Made by a program: the position numbers and the translations under genes
The notes under the pieces: generated by a model
The model's input: the letters and a program-made list of their open reading frames with translations, nothing else
Databases searched by the model: none
What the model was told of the DNA's origin: nothing
In this document: positions 45,421-53,821 of the stretch, piece after piece
Layout: every line of letters begins with the position of its first letter
Numbering within the stretch: position 1 is the first letter of the stretch
Assembly (NCBI RefSeq): GCF_023349125.1
Contig: NZ_JAKIKT010000005.1
Location: 287,002-351,001 of the forward strand
DNA: 64,000 nt
Direction: 5' to 3'
Source: Shewanella corallii
GTDB taxonomy: Bacteria; Pseudomonadota; Gammaproteobacteria; Enterobacterales; Shewanellaceae

Positions 45421-46680
45421 ATGTCAGATAAAAGACCAGAAAACTCTCTGTTCCGAGAAGAGGCAATGGCAGCCAGCTCATCCAATACCATGGGAAAAGT
45501 CCTGTTACGCCAGCCCAGAGAATATCGGTGGTACGCCATGATTCTGGCTGGCATTGTGCTGTTTTCACTGGTGTTGTTATTTACCGGTGAGTATGGCCGA
45601 CATGCAAGGGTATTTGGGGTTATCACAGTAGATAAAGGTCTTGTGAAAGTCACCGCCATTAAAGAGGGGCGGGTCGCTCAGCAAGTCTTCGACCAGGGAC
45701 AGTTGGTCGATAAAGGCGACCTTCTGTATGTGATATCCACCACCCGTCACAGTTCTACCGATAAAGACCTGGATGCCAGCTTGCTGGAGCGGCAAAAGTC
45801 ACTACAAACATCGATGGAACGCGATCTGGAACTGGCACGGAATGCCTTTGATGATGAAATGGCACTGCTCGAGGGAAAGATTAAGGCTCGCCAGCAGGAA
45901 ATCGCTCATCTCGACGAGCAGCTGGGTATTTATGGTGAGAGATTGGAGCTGTCTCAACAGGGAATTGCCAGAAACCAAAAACTGCTGAAGGCCGGCCATG
46001 TCAATCAGGTTCAAATCGATAACCTGATGGAAGCGCATCTGTCCCTGAAAACCCGCTTAAGCGAACTAAAGATGAAGCGCAGTAGCAGCCTTGCGTCACT
46101 TGACGAACTTCAGGTTCAATTGCGACTGAAGCCCGATGAGTTTGATGAGAAAGAAAATCGCCTGCAGCGGACTTTAATTGAGAATCGCCAGAGAATTGCC
46201 GACATTTCGGCCAATATCGACTATCAGATTTATGCTCCTTCATCTGGGGTTATTGGTGGCCAATACACCCATACTGGTGAGTTCATCCGCAAAGGCAACG
46301 TGTTGGCCACGCTTATTCCTAAGGGATCACAACTTCAGGCAGAGCTCTATGTACCTGCAGACGCCATAGGTTTTATTCAGTCAGGCCAGACCGTTGCCAT
46401 GCGTTACAGCGCATTTCCCTATCAGCATTTCGGTGTCCAAAACGGACAGGTGGTTAACGTATCTAAAGTGATCTCCCTGCCGGAAGAGTTGGAAACCAGT
46501 ATCAAGCTAGAGGGCGCAGTTTATAAGGTGACTGTGGCGATTGAGTCGCAGAGCATCAATGCAAAAGGTGACGATATTCCACTGGAAGCCGGGATGGAGT
46601 TGGAAGCCAGTATCAAGCTTGAAAAGCGAAGCTTGATGCAATGGATTTTGGATCCCATCTACAGTTTAAGGGACTCTTAA
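45421..46680 (+). CDS. HlyD-family membrane fusion protein of the peptide exporter
   Basis: This 419-residue periplasmic adaptor has one transmembrane helix (about 40-60, 'AMILAGIVLFSLVLLFTG') and a lipoyl half-motif 'VTAIKEGRVAQQVFDQGQLVDKGDLLYVI'. A long coiled-coil hairpin (about 115-255) is followed by the second half 'IYAPSSGVIGGQYTHTGEFIRKGNVLATLIP' and a C-terminal beta-barrel. It belongs to the CvaA-like group that pairs with C39-type ABC exporters. It starts 26 bases after the GRDP-like gene and ends one base before the ABC gene. No TolC is in the window, so an outer-membrane channel must be encoded elsewhere. Confidence 0.92.
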   Translation: MSDKRPENSLFREEAMAASSSNTMGKVLLRQPREYRWYAMILAGIVLFSLVLLFTGEYGRHARVFGVITVDKGLVKVTAIKEGRVAQQVFDQGQLVDKGDLLYVISTTRHSSTDKDLDASLLERQKSLQTSMERDLELARNAFDDEMALLEGKIKARQQEIAHLDEQLGIYGERLELSQQGIARNQKLLKAGHVNQVQIDNLMEAHLSLKTRLSELKMKRSSSLASLDELQVQLRLKPDEFDEKENRLQRTLIENRQRIADISANIDYQIYAPSSGVIGGQYTHTGEFIRKGNVLATLIPKGSQLQAELYVPADAIGFIQSGQTVAMRYSAFPYQHFGVQNGQVVNVSKVISLPEELETSIKLEGAVYKVTVAIESQSINAKGDDIPLEAGMELEASIKLEKRSLMQWILDPIYSLRDS

Positions 46681-46681
46681 T

Positions 46682-48850
46682 ATGCAAGCCTTAATAGACA
46701 GGATTAATTTTACCGGTGGCAGCAAACTGCCTGTCATACAGCAAACAGAGGCTGCGGAATGTGGCCTTGCCTGTATGGCGATGATTTCCGCTTACCACGG
46801 TCACAATATTGGTCTGTATCAGCTGCGTCAGTTGCATAAACTGTCAGTCGCAGGTGCGACGCTTAAGGGCCTGACGTTGCTGGCCGACAAACTGGGGTTC
46901 TCTCACAGAGCCATAAAATGCGAACTCGATGGTCTGGAGCAGCTGCAGACACCCTGCATACTGCACTGGAACATGGATCACTTTGTGGTGCTCAAGTCCG
47001 TTGGTAAAAATGGCATCTGCATTCATGATCCTGCACTGGGAGAGCGTAAGGTCTCCATGGAAGAGGTAAACAGCAAGTTTACCGGTGTAGCGTTGGAACT
47101 GATGCCAACAGCGAAGTTTGAGCAGGAAAAGCAGGAACCCAAAGCCAGTTTCAGCAGTCTGTGGTCAAATCTTGATGGCTGGAAACAGTCCCTGGTCACC
47201 ATTTTCACTTACTCCATGCTGCTGCAGGTCTTTATCCTGGCGATGCCTGTGTTTATGCAATTGACCGTGGACGAAGTGCTGATCAATGACGACGAAAACC
47301 TCCTGATGGTCTTGGCACTTGGTTTTGGGGCGATACTGCTGATGCAAACCCTGGCCACCGCCTTACGTTCACTGCTGATTATGTTGCTTGGAAATCAACT
47401 TTCCTTGCAGATGAACGCCAATCTGGTACGCCATCTGTTTAAGCTTCCCATGGACTATTTTGAGAAGCGGCATATCGGCGATGTGGTTTCCCGCTTTCGC
47501 TCTCTGGAGTCACTTAAAAATCTGTTGACCACGACTTTGATTGAGGGTTTGGTTGACGGTCTTATCATCATAGGCCTGTTGGTTATGATGTATCTTTACA
47601 GCGTTGAACTCATGCTGTTGGTACTGCTGGCATCTGTACTTTATCTGGGTCTCAGAACCATCTCATTTAAGACGCTCAGAGATGTCAGCCGTGAGCAGAT
47701 CATCACCACCGCCAGAAAAGACAGCAACTTTATGGAGTCAGTACGTGGCATCCAAAGTATCAAGCTGTTCACCCGTGAGAGCGACCGCCTGAACTTGTTC
47801 AATAACCATAATGTGGATACCGCCAACGCAGGGATTAAGGTTGAGCGCTGGCGGGTACTGTTCCGCTGGAGCAACATGTTGATCTTCGGGCTGGAGAACA
47901 TTCTGGTTATTTACCTTGGTGCTACCATGGTGATGGATACCCTGATGACTGTGGGTATGCTACTGGCGTTTATCTCCTATAAGACTCAGTTCGAACAGAA
48001 GACCGGTAACCTGATAGATAAGTATATCGAGTTCCGTATGTGCTCTTTGCATTTGGAACGCCTGGGGGATATCACTCTCACCGAGACTGAGCAGGATCTG
48101 GGTGAACGGGATGAAACCCGCCAGATATCAGGTTCCCTGGAAATGGCCGATATCAGATTCGCCTATTCAGATGAATCACCGGATATTCTCAGATCAGTCA
48201 ACCTCTCTGTGCAGCAAGGTGAGTCAGTTGCCATTGTAGGCCCGTCGGGATGTGGCAAAAGCACACTGATGAAAGTGATGCTGGGTCTGTTAAGTCCCTC
48301 TTCGGGCAAAGTGATGGTAGATGGCTTGGATGTTCGCAAAATGGGGCTGGTTAACTACCGCAGCCAGGTGGCCAGTGTGATGCAGAACGACCACCTGCTG
48401 TCAGGCAGCATCCTGGAAAACATCAGCTTTTTCAGTGAACAACCCGATGAACTCTGGGCGGAAGAGTGCGCGAAGCTTGCTGGTGTCCACCAGGACATTC
48501 TTAACCTGCCTATGGGATACCGTTCCCTGATCGGAGATATGGGCTCCAGTCTGTCGGGTGGCCAAATCCAAAGACTGCTGCTTGCGAGGGCACTCTATAA
48601 AAAGCCAAGCATTCTATTTCTCGATGAGGCGACGTCCAATCTGGATTTAGCGACCGAACAGAAAGTGAATCAGGCTATTAAATCCCTGAACATTACCCGT
48701 GTGATGATCGCACACAGACCTCAAACCATTATGTCTGCTGACCGGATTATCCGTTTTGGTAAAGGGCGCTGTATGGAAATCAGTAAGGATGAATACAAGA
48801 ATCGTCGGGCGCCAACAGGCGGCCAGGCCGCCAATGGTGTGACTGCATAG
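46682..48850 (+). CDS. C39-peptidase ABC transporter (leader-cleaving peptide exporter)
   Basis: This 722-residue exporter has an N-terminal C39 domain with an intact catalytic set: Gln21 and Cys27 in 'QQTEAAECGLACMAM', His100 in 'WNMDHFVVL' and Asp116 in 'CIHDPALG'. A six-helix transmembrane domain (about 165-440) follows. The nucleotide-binding domain has Walker A 'GPSGCGKST' (about 520), signature 'SSLSGGQIQRLLLARAL', Walker B 'ILFLDEATS' and the H-loop 'VMIAHRP'. It should cut the double-glycine leaders of the neighbouring precursors and export the cores. It resembles CvaB/RaxB-type microcin exporters. Precursor 4 follows after 45 bases. Confidence 0.95.
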   Translation: MQALIDRINFTGGSKLPVIQQTEAAECGLACMAMISAYHGHNIGLYQLRQLHKLSVAGATLKGLTLLADKLGFSHRAIKCELDGLEQLQTPCILHWNMDHFVVLKSVGKNGICIHDPALGERKVSMEEVNSKFTGVALELMPTAKFEQEKQEPKASFSSLWSNLDGWKQSLVTIFTYSMLLQVFILAMPVFMQLTVDEVLINDDENLLMVLALGFGAILLMQTLATALRSLLIMLLGNQLSLQMNANLVRHLFKLPMDYFEKRHIGDVVSRFRSLESLKNLLTTTLIEGLVDGLIIIGLLVMMYLYSVELMLLVLLASVLYLGLRTISFKTLRDVSREQIITTARKDSNFMESVRGIQSIKLFTRESDRLNLFNNHNVDTANAGIKVERWRVLFRWSNMLIFGLENILVIYLGATMVMDTLMTVGMLLAFISYKTQFEQKTGNLIDKYIEFRMCSLHLERLGDITLTETEQDLGERDETRQISGSLEMADIRFAYSDESPDILRSVNLSVQQGESVAIVGPSGCGKSTLMKVMLGLLSPSSGKVMVDGLDVRKMGLVNYRSQVASVMQNDHLLSGSILENISFFSEQPDELWAEECAKLAGVHQDILNLPMGYRSLIGDMGSSLSGGQIQRLLLARALYKKPSILFLDEATSNLDLATEQKVNQAIKSLNITRVMIAHRPQTIMSADRIIRFGKGRCMEISKDEYKNRRAPTGGQAANGVTA

Positions 48851-48895
48851 CGATGAAATAAAGGCTAAATTATTGATAGATAAAGGAGCTTGAAA

Positions 48896-49042
48896 ATGAA
48901 CAAGTCAGAACTGAGTAAGCAGGAGTTGATTGAAGAAACCCTGCTGGAAAGAGTGACAGGAGGCGCAAACGCCATCGTCGATGATGAAGATTGCATCCCC
49001 ATGCTTTGTGAGCCAGGGCTTTGTATCTGCATGACAAATTAG
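48896..49042 (+). CDS. Double-glycine-leader cysteine-rich precursor peptide 4
   Basis: This 48-residue peptide has a leader ending 'LIEETLLERVTGG' (23 residues) and a 25-residue core with cysteines at 33, 38, 43 and 45, spaced C-x4-C-x4-C-x1-C. The core is otherwise unrelated to precursors 1-3 but keeps the first two spacings. An AAAGGAG lies 9 bases before the ATG. The stop TAG is formed by the TA target duplication and the first G of the 264-bp element; before the insertion the stop was TAA, so the peptide is unchanged. Confidence 0.82.
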   Translation: MNKSELSKQELIEETLLERVTGGANAIVDDEDCIPMLCEPGLCICMTN

Positions 49043-49305
49043 GGTCTGTTGACCTTTGAAGATGGTTTTTGCAGCTTTTTGTCGTTGTTTTATACAAAGC
49101 AACGCGATTGTGGTGTAGTTATTCTACATAAATGAGCGTTAATGCAGTAGAAAGCGACGACAAACGCTGCCCGAAGGGCTCGGCTATACGCGCTTTACTC
49201 TTTGTTGCAAGGTATTTGCTTAGGCCCACTAGGCGGCACACCTTGCGTCGCGATTAAAGCGCGTCTATCTCGAGCAAAATTCAACCATGAAAGGTCAACA
49301 GACCC
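49042..49305. mobile_element. 264-bp MITE-like element, copy 1 (complete)
   Basis: The element is bounded by 16-bp perfect terminal inverted repeats GGGTCTGTTGACCTTT and flanked by a TA target duplication (49040-49041 and 49306-49307). It has no transposase-sized frame and must be mobilised in trans. A TA target fits several IS5-group and IS630/Tc1-type transposases; the family is not determined. About 107 bases of its right part recur in inverted orientation at 63894-64000. Confidence 0.88.
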
Positions 49306-51203
49306 TAATCATGTCGACAAATATCACTGTCCACTACAGAGACCTTGCTACTCACCAGCGAGGTCTTTTTCATTTTATCCTGAAAGTCTTTAAGGTTGGC
49401 CTCAAGCTCCTCTCTGAAGAGACTTTTTCCCTGACATTTTTGCAGCACAAAATTACAGGTTCTGACTACTGATCGCCATCTGGGTTTTTGCGGCAGGGTA
49501 TTGAGGCTGAAATAGCGCTCCATGGCTCTTGCTCTGAGTCGTCCATCATCTATGCCCACACTCCAAATCTTACTTTGTTGCGCCAATTCAAGCTTACCTG
49601 TCTGGGTGGTTTCTTCCCACATTTGCAAGGATTGATGCATCAGGTCCACCAATTGAGTCCTTACCTGCAATACCTGATCTTCTGAATACTCGTTTGCCTG
49701 TTCGTCGGTGGCTTTAAATACCGCTTCCTTGTCATAGTGAGTAACAGGCCTGGACTGATTTAGCTCCTGCGTTACTTTGCCGTCATTTTCTGTCCCACTC
49801 TCCATACTGTTGTTCAAACCATTGTCTTCAACTTGTGCTGGTTGACTGGAGTGAGTCTTTGGGTTTGGTGATTCATTGTCGGCTGGCTTGGCTTTATGGC
49901 GGTGACGCCTGACGGAATTGGCGACGATAAATATCAAGCTCAACAAGAGCGCACCTGCACCGACATAAATGGTTATGAGGCTATAGTCATCTTTTGTTTG
50001 CACTGTAGGGGTAAAACTGAATACCGTTTGTAACCTGCTAGTGCCTATTGCATCTTTCAACGTCAGCTGAGAGTTCAGAGTTTCAGCATATTTTTTCCAA
50101 TAAAGGCTGGATGCCTGATAGTCATTGGTTTTTTCGCTCACTTCCGCCATTGCGGTATAAAGCCGTTGCTGAAGTTTGTACTCTGTATTGCTTTCTATCA
50201 GTGTTTTGGCTTGTTCAAATGCAGCTAAGGCTGCTGTGTAATTACCTTGCTTGGCCCATATTAATCCTTGAACAAGTTCAAGTTGGGGGCTCTTTTCTGA
50301 GCTGTGCACCAGGTTTGTTGCGAGAATCGCCTCATCGACCCAATGTTGAGCTTGCTCAGGGTCTTCGGCTTTGATCTCAATTTCTGCCAGTAGTATGTAG
50401 GTATAGGCCAGATGACGATATGACCTGTGTGTCTCAAAAATACCGGCTGCCTGAGTCAAGAGTGCGATCGCTCTTTCCTTATCTCCATTTAGATCAAAGG
50501 TGACGCCCAGGCTTGAGAGGGTGGAAGCTGCTCTTATGGGTTGGTCCATATCATTCAGCAGTGAATAGGCTCTGCGATAGGAAACAATCGCTTCTTCATA
50601 GTCGCCAGTGTCGCGATAAACAGTACCGAGATTGTTTAGCACGCCTGCTTGTCCAGTTTTATTGCCTTCGGACACATGAATGTCATAACTTTTCAGCAGT
50701 AGCTGGACGCTGGTATCCAAATCCCCATAGACTTTGTAGATGTTGGCCAGATCGTTATAACCCAGTGCAACCAGAGTGTCATTTTGCAGTTTAAGCGATA
50801 TTTTTATCGCTGCTTCGAATTGGTTGAACGCTTCTTCATAGCGGCGCCATTTGAAATGAATAATACCAAGCTGCCTTAAATTCTTAACTTCACTCTCACT
50901 ACCACTTCCGCCGGTTACCTCAAGTAATTCAGTTAAAACAGTTTCAGCTGAACTCAGATCACCAGATTTTTGGTAGAGCTTGGCGAGCGCCATCACATTG
51001 GTGGCGTAGTTTTGGTCATTACTTTCTGAGTCTGCGACTAGACGTTCGCAGGAAAGTATTAACTCTCCCTGATCCACTGGTGCAGTTTTATCTGGCTGAC
51101 AGGAGTTCTCCTGTGCAGTCACCATGACAGGAACAAATATCGAGAGGACAACGAAAAATATATAGGTAAATCTGGCAGTCACTGGCAAATCGGCTCCATC
51201 CAA
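49305..51203 (-). CDS. Membrane-anchored TPR protein next to the precursor genes
   Basis: This 632-residue protein has a signal or anchor segment (about 9-29), periplasmic TPR repeats (about 60-375, e.g. 'TGQAGVLNNLGTVYRDTGDYEEAIVSYRRAYSLL') and one transmembrane helix (about 408-430, 'ITIYVGAGALLLSLIFIVANSV'). A polar linker and a C-terminal cytoplasmic domain follow ('HQSLQMWEETTQTGKLELAQQSKIW...LPQKPRWRSVVRTCNFVLQKC'). The layout, a periplasmic protein-binding part joined across the membrane to a cytoplasmic helical domain, suggests signalling. It converges with precursor 4; before the MITE insertion their TAA stops overlapped. Its own stop is now a TAG completed by the element. Confidence 0.8.
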   Translation of the reverse strand: MDGADLPVTARFTYIFFVVLSIFVPVMVTAQENSCQPDKTAPVDQGELILSCERLVADSESNDQNYATNVMALAKLYQKSGDLSSAETVLTELLEVTGGSGSESEVKNLRQLGIIHFKWRRYEEAFNQFEAAIKISLKLQNDTLVALGYNDLANIYKVYGDLDTSVQLLLKSYDIHVSEGNKTGQAGVLNNLGTVYRDTGDYEEAIVSYRRAYSLLNDMDQPIRAASTLSSLGVTFDLNGDKERAIALLTQAAGIFETHRSYRHLAYTYILLAEIEIKAEDPEQAQHWVDEAILATNLVHSSEKSPQLELVQGLIWAKQGNYTAALAAFEQAKTLIESNTEYKLQQRLYTAMAEVSEKTNDYQASSLYWKKYAETLNSQLTLKDAIGTSRLQTVFSFTPTVQTKDDYSLITIYVGAGALLLSLIFIVANSVRRHRHKAKPADNESPNPKTHSSQPAQVEDNGLNNSMESGTENDGKVTQELNQSRPVTHYDKEAVFKATDEQANEYSEDQVLQVRTQLVDLMHQSLQMWEETTQTGKLELAQQSKIWSVGIDDGRLRARAMERYFSLNTLPQKPRWRSVVRTCNFVLQKCQGKSLFREELEANLKDFQDKMKKTSLVSSKVSVVDSDICRHD

Positions 51204-51583
51204 TTAGTTCACTCCAGAGCTCTAGACTAGCAGCATGTGTTGCAAATGTTTACCAAAACAACACAAGCAACTGTTTGCGACTATTTCATGGTGGCCGCGG
51301 GTAAGTTTTGACCTGAAAATGAACTTTGCAATCGACTAAATCAGATTTAGGTCAGCTTATATACCGACCTGCAATCACCTGAATAAGTGAGTTTTTTTGT
51401 GAAAACCATCCCGCTAAACGCCCCGGGCTTTGCCTCACATCGTCCCGACAGCTTCCTTTAAACTCGAGTCGATTTGGTAAAAATTGTTATCAACAGCACG
51501 GCAAAACGCCACTGAATATTGTCCCTCACTTGCCCAGTACAAAAGGCAATCAGAAGGACTTGATTGGGAAAAAGGAGCACCAG
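51204..51583. other. Divergent region between the TPR gene and precursor 5
   Basis: These 380 bases hold no supported gene. Two adjacent dyads are visible: TAAAT/ATTTA near 51336-51348 and AGGTC-N12-GACCT at 51349-51370, the latter around a TTATATA. They are candidate operator and -10 elements for the divergent genes. Confidence 0.4.
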
Positions 51584-51787
51584 ATGAACAGCAATCATAA
51601 GCAGTCTAAAGGTAACATTACCAATACCACTGACATTGAAAGTAAAGACATGGAAACCAGAGATAAGTTGACTCTGATTGAAGATGCTTTGATAGAGTCA
51701 GTATCCGGTGGTCGGGAAGGTGAAAGCGGTCTTTGTATTCCTGTGCAGTTTTGTGAAGTTGACCCTCCTAAACACCCTGGTGAGTAA
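51584..51787 (+). CDS. Double-glycine-leader precursor peptide 5 (long leader, two cysteines)
   Basis: This 67-residue peptide has a leader of 43 residues ending 'LIEDALIESVSGG' and a 24-residue core with only two cysteines (51 and 57) and a Pro-rich end. An AAAGGAG lies 8 bases before the ATG. An internal Met at residue 23 would give a leader of usual length but lacks an RBS. The leader matches those of precursors 1-4, so the same C39 exporter probably handles it. It is transcribed from its own promoter and followed by a terminator. Confidence 0.75.
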   Translation: MNSNHKQSKGNITNTTDIESKDMETRDKLTLIEDALIESVSGGREGESGLCIPVQFCEVDPPKHPGE

Positions 51788-51798
51788 CAGATATAATT

Positions 51799-51827
51799 GA
51801 CAGGGCCCGCAGTCGGGCTCTGTTTTG
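51799..51827 (+). terminator. Terminator after precursor 5
   Basis: Stem ACAGGGCCCG / CGGGCTCTGT (one G-U) followed by TTTT, 12 bases after the stop. Confidence 0.8.
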
Positions 51828-51947
51828 TTAGTGTTATTTAAGCTATACAGACCCTGGATGGGCTGTCACTCCTTCCCGCAATTCCTTTCGCCGGTCTCAG
51901 CGCCGACCTTTTCAGATTGAATCCCCGTCTTTTCATAGTGCCACCAG

Positions 51948-51968
51948 CGTTAGTCTCAACGGACGATG
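51948..51968 (+). promoter_or_regulatory. Steroid-cluster operator candidate upstream of hsaC
   Basis: CGTTA-GTCT-CAAC-GGAC-GATG matches the site at 36458-36478 at 17 of 21 positions. It lies 59 bases before the hsaC start, in a typical promoter position. Confidence 0.6.
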
Positions 51969-52026
51969 AGCCAATTGCGCCCGATTTCCATAATCGACTC
52001 AATCAGAAAAACCGGAGGACGGGATT

Positions 52027-52941
52027 ATGGATATTCGTGCTTTGGGCTATTACGTGGCTCAGACCGACAAGCTTTCAGAATGGAAAGCCTATGCAGAAGA
52101 TGTACTGGGGATGGAGACCCGGAACGCACCGAATGGTGGTCTGTACATCAAGATGGATGACAGACCTTTTCGTATGCTGGTGGTTGAAGGCCCGGAAAAG
52201 CGCTATCTGTCTTCTGGCTGGGAACTGGCGTCTAAAGCTGCCTTCGATGATGCACTGAAAACCCTTGCTGCGCACGGTGTGAGCTATGAACTTGCAGATC
52301 AGGACCAGTGTGCTCAGCGAGGGGCGCAGCAACTCGCGATATTCCGGGATCCCGCCGGCAATTGTCATGAAATCTATTGGGGATTCCTGTCTGATTGTGA
52401 GCCTTTTACTTCACCTCAGGGCGTGCCTAAATTTCTGACTGATGAGATGGGCCTGGGTCATACGGTATTGCCAGCCCCTAACTTTGATGAAACCTATGAG
52501 TTTCTGACCAAAGTGATGGGATTTGGCCTGTCAGATATCTACAACTTTAAGCCAGCACCGGATGCACCTAATGTTCGCATTCACTTTATGCATTGTGCCA
52601 ATCCCCGTCATCACAGCTTAGCTATATGTGAGTTTCCGGTTCCAAGTGGCTGCGTCCATGTGATGGTGGAAGTGGAGAATATGACTGAAGTAGGTCGTGC
52701 CCATGACCGTCGTATCGCTCACAAGGTGCCTCTGTCTGCCACGCTGGGTCAGCATCTGAATGACAAAATGACCTCCTTTTACATGAAGACTCCCTCCGGA
52801 TTTGACCTTGAATATGGTTGCGGTGGTCTGCAGATGGACTGGGACAAACACAGCGCTTTTGAATTCACCAAAGTCAGCATCTGGGGACATAACTTCTCTG
52901 TCGGTCAACCCTCAGAAGGCGGGGAGGCGGGTAATGAATAA
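52027..52941 (+). CDS. hsaC: Steroid ring-A extradiol dioxygenase (3,4-DHSA dioxygenase, HsaC/TesB)
   Basis: This 304-residue type I extradiol dioxygenase has two vicinal-oxygen-chelate domains. The iron ligands are the His in 'EMGLGHTVLPAP', a His in 'CANPRHHSLAI' and the Glu in 'TPSGFDLEYGCGG'. The sequence matches HsaC (3,4-dihydroxy-9,10-seconandrostatriene-9,17-dione 4,5-dioxygenase) across its length, including the start 'MDIRALGYYVAQTDKLSEWKAYAEDVLGM' and the end 'SIWGHNFSVG'. It opens ring A by meta cleavage; the HsaD-like hydrolase at 35429 would act next. It leads the right-half operon and overlaps ipdA by 8 bases. Confidence 0.9.
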   Translation: MDIRALGYYVAQTDKLSEWKAYAEDVLGMETRNAPNGGLYIKMDDRPFRMLVVEGPEKRYLSSGWELASKAAFDDALKTLAAHGVSYELADQDQCAQRGAQQLAIFRDPAGNCHEIYWGFLSDCEPFTSPQGVPKFLTDEMGLGHTVLPAPNFDETYEFLTKVMGFGLSDIYNFKPAPDAPNVRIHFMHCANPRHHSLAICEFPVPSGCVHVMVEVENMTEVGRAHDRRIAHKVPLSATLGQHLNDKMTSFYMKTPSGFDLEYGCGGLQMDWDKHSAFEFTKVSIWGHNFSVGQPSEGGEAGNE

Positions 52942-53806
52942 GCTGATGACTACCCGGGAGATGGTCAGTCGCCTTGAGAACGGCATGACCATAGGGATTG
53001 GGGGCTGGGGTCCTCGTCGCAAACCGATGGCCCTGATCCGTGAGATCCTTAAATCAGATCTGAAAGATCTCACTGTGGTTGCATACGGCGGCGCAGATGT
53101 GGGCATGCTGTGCGCAGCAGGCAAGGTCAAAAAGGTGATCTTTGCATTTGTTTCTCTCGATTTTATTCCCCTGGAGCCTTTCTTTCGTCAGGCACGTCAA
53201 TCCGGTGAGCTGGAGGTGATGGAAATTGATGAAGGTATGATGCTGCTCGGCCTGAGGGCTGCAGCCTGGGGTTGTCCTTTTATTCCAACCCAAATTGGTC
53301 TGGGGACAGACGTGGTCAGGGTCAATAAGGAACTCAAGCTGGTGGACAGTCCTTATGACAACAAAGAGTGGGTAGCTATGCCTGCACTCAAACTGGACGC
53401 AGCTCTGATCCATGTGGATCGTGCTGATAGCCGCGGCGTATGCCAGATTAGCGGGCCTGACCATTATATGGATGACTGGTTTGCCCGCGCGGCAAAGCAT
53501 ACCTATGTAACCTGCGATGAGCTGACTGACAACAGCTCCCTGACGGCCACTGAGGCTCGTAATGTGTTTTGGGAACGTAGCCTGACAACCGGCGTGGCCT
53601 GTATACCGGGCGGTGCCCATCCTACTTCCTGTGCACCTCTTTATGGGTTCGATACCGCCCATTTCAAAGAGTACAACTCCTTCGCCCGTGAAGGCGGATT
53701 TGCCGCTTACTTCGACAAATATGTTCAGGGAACTTCAGAGTCTGAATATCAGCAAAGAGTCGGCGGACTGGATGCCATCCAACAGCTGGCTTTGCCGGTT
53801 TACTGA
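52934..53806 (+). CDS. ipdA: COCHEA-CoA hydrolase subunit alpha (IpdA)
   Basis: This 290-residue CoA-transferase family I protein closely resembles mycobacterial and rhodococcal IpdA: 'NGMTIGIGGWGPRRKPMALIREILKSDLKDLTVVAYGGADVGMLCAAGKVKKV', 'EIDEGMMLLGLRAAAW', 'AMPALKLDAALIHV'. IpdA and IpdB form a hydrolase, not a transferase, that opens the last steroid ring (COCHEA-CoA) during C/D-ring degradation. The ATG at 52934 lies inside the end of hsaC, with GGGAGG upstream; the frame extends further up, but only as overlap of hsaC. Confidence 0.92.
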   Translation: MNKLMTTREMVSRLENGMTIGIGGWGPRRKPMALIREILKSDLKDLTVVAYGGADVGMLCAAGKVKKVIFAFVSLDFIPLEPFFRQARQSGELEVMEIDEGMMLLGLRAAAWGCPFIPTQIGLGTDVVRVNKELKLVDSPYDNKEWVAMPALKLDAALIHVDRADSRGVCQISGPDHYMDDWFARAAKHTYVTCDELTDNSSLTATEARNVFWERSLTTGVACIPGGAHPTSCAPLYGFDTAHFKEYNSFAREGGFAAYFDKYVQGTSESEYQQRVGGLDAIQQLALPVY

Positions 53807-53821
53807 TCTCAAGGAGCAATC

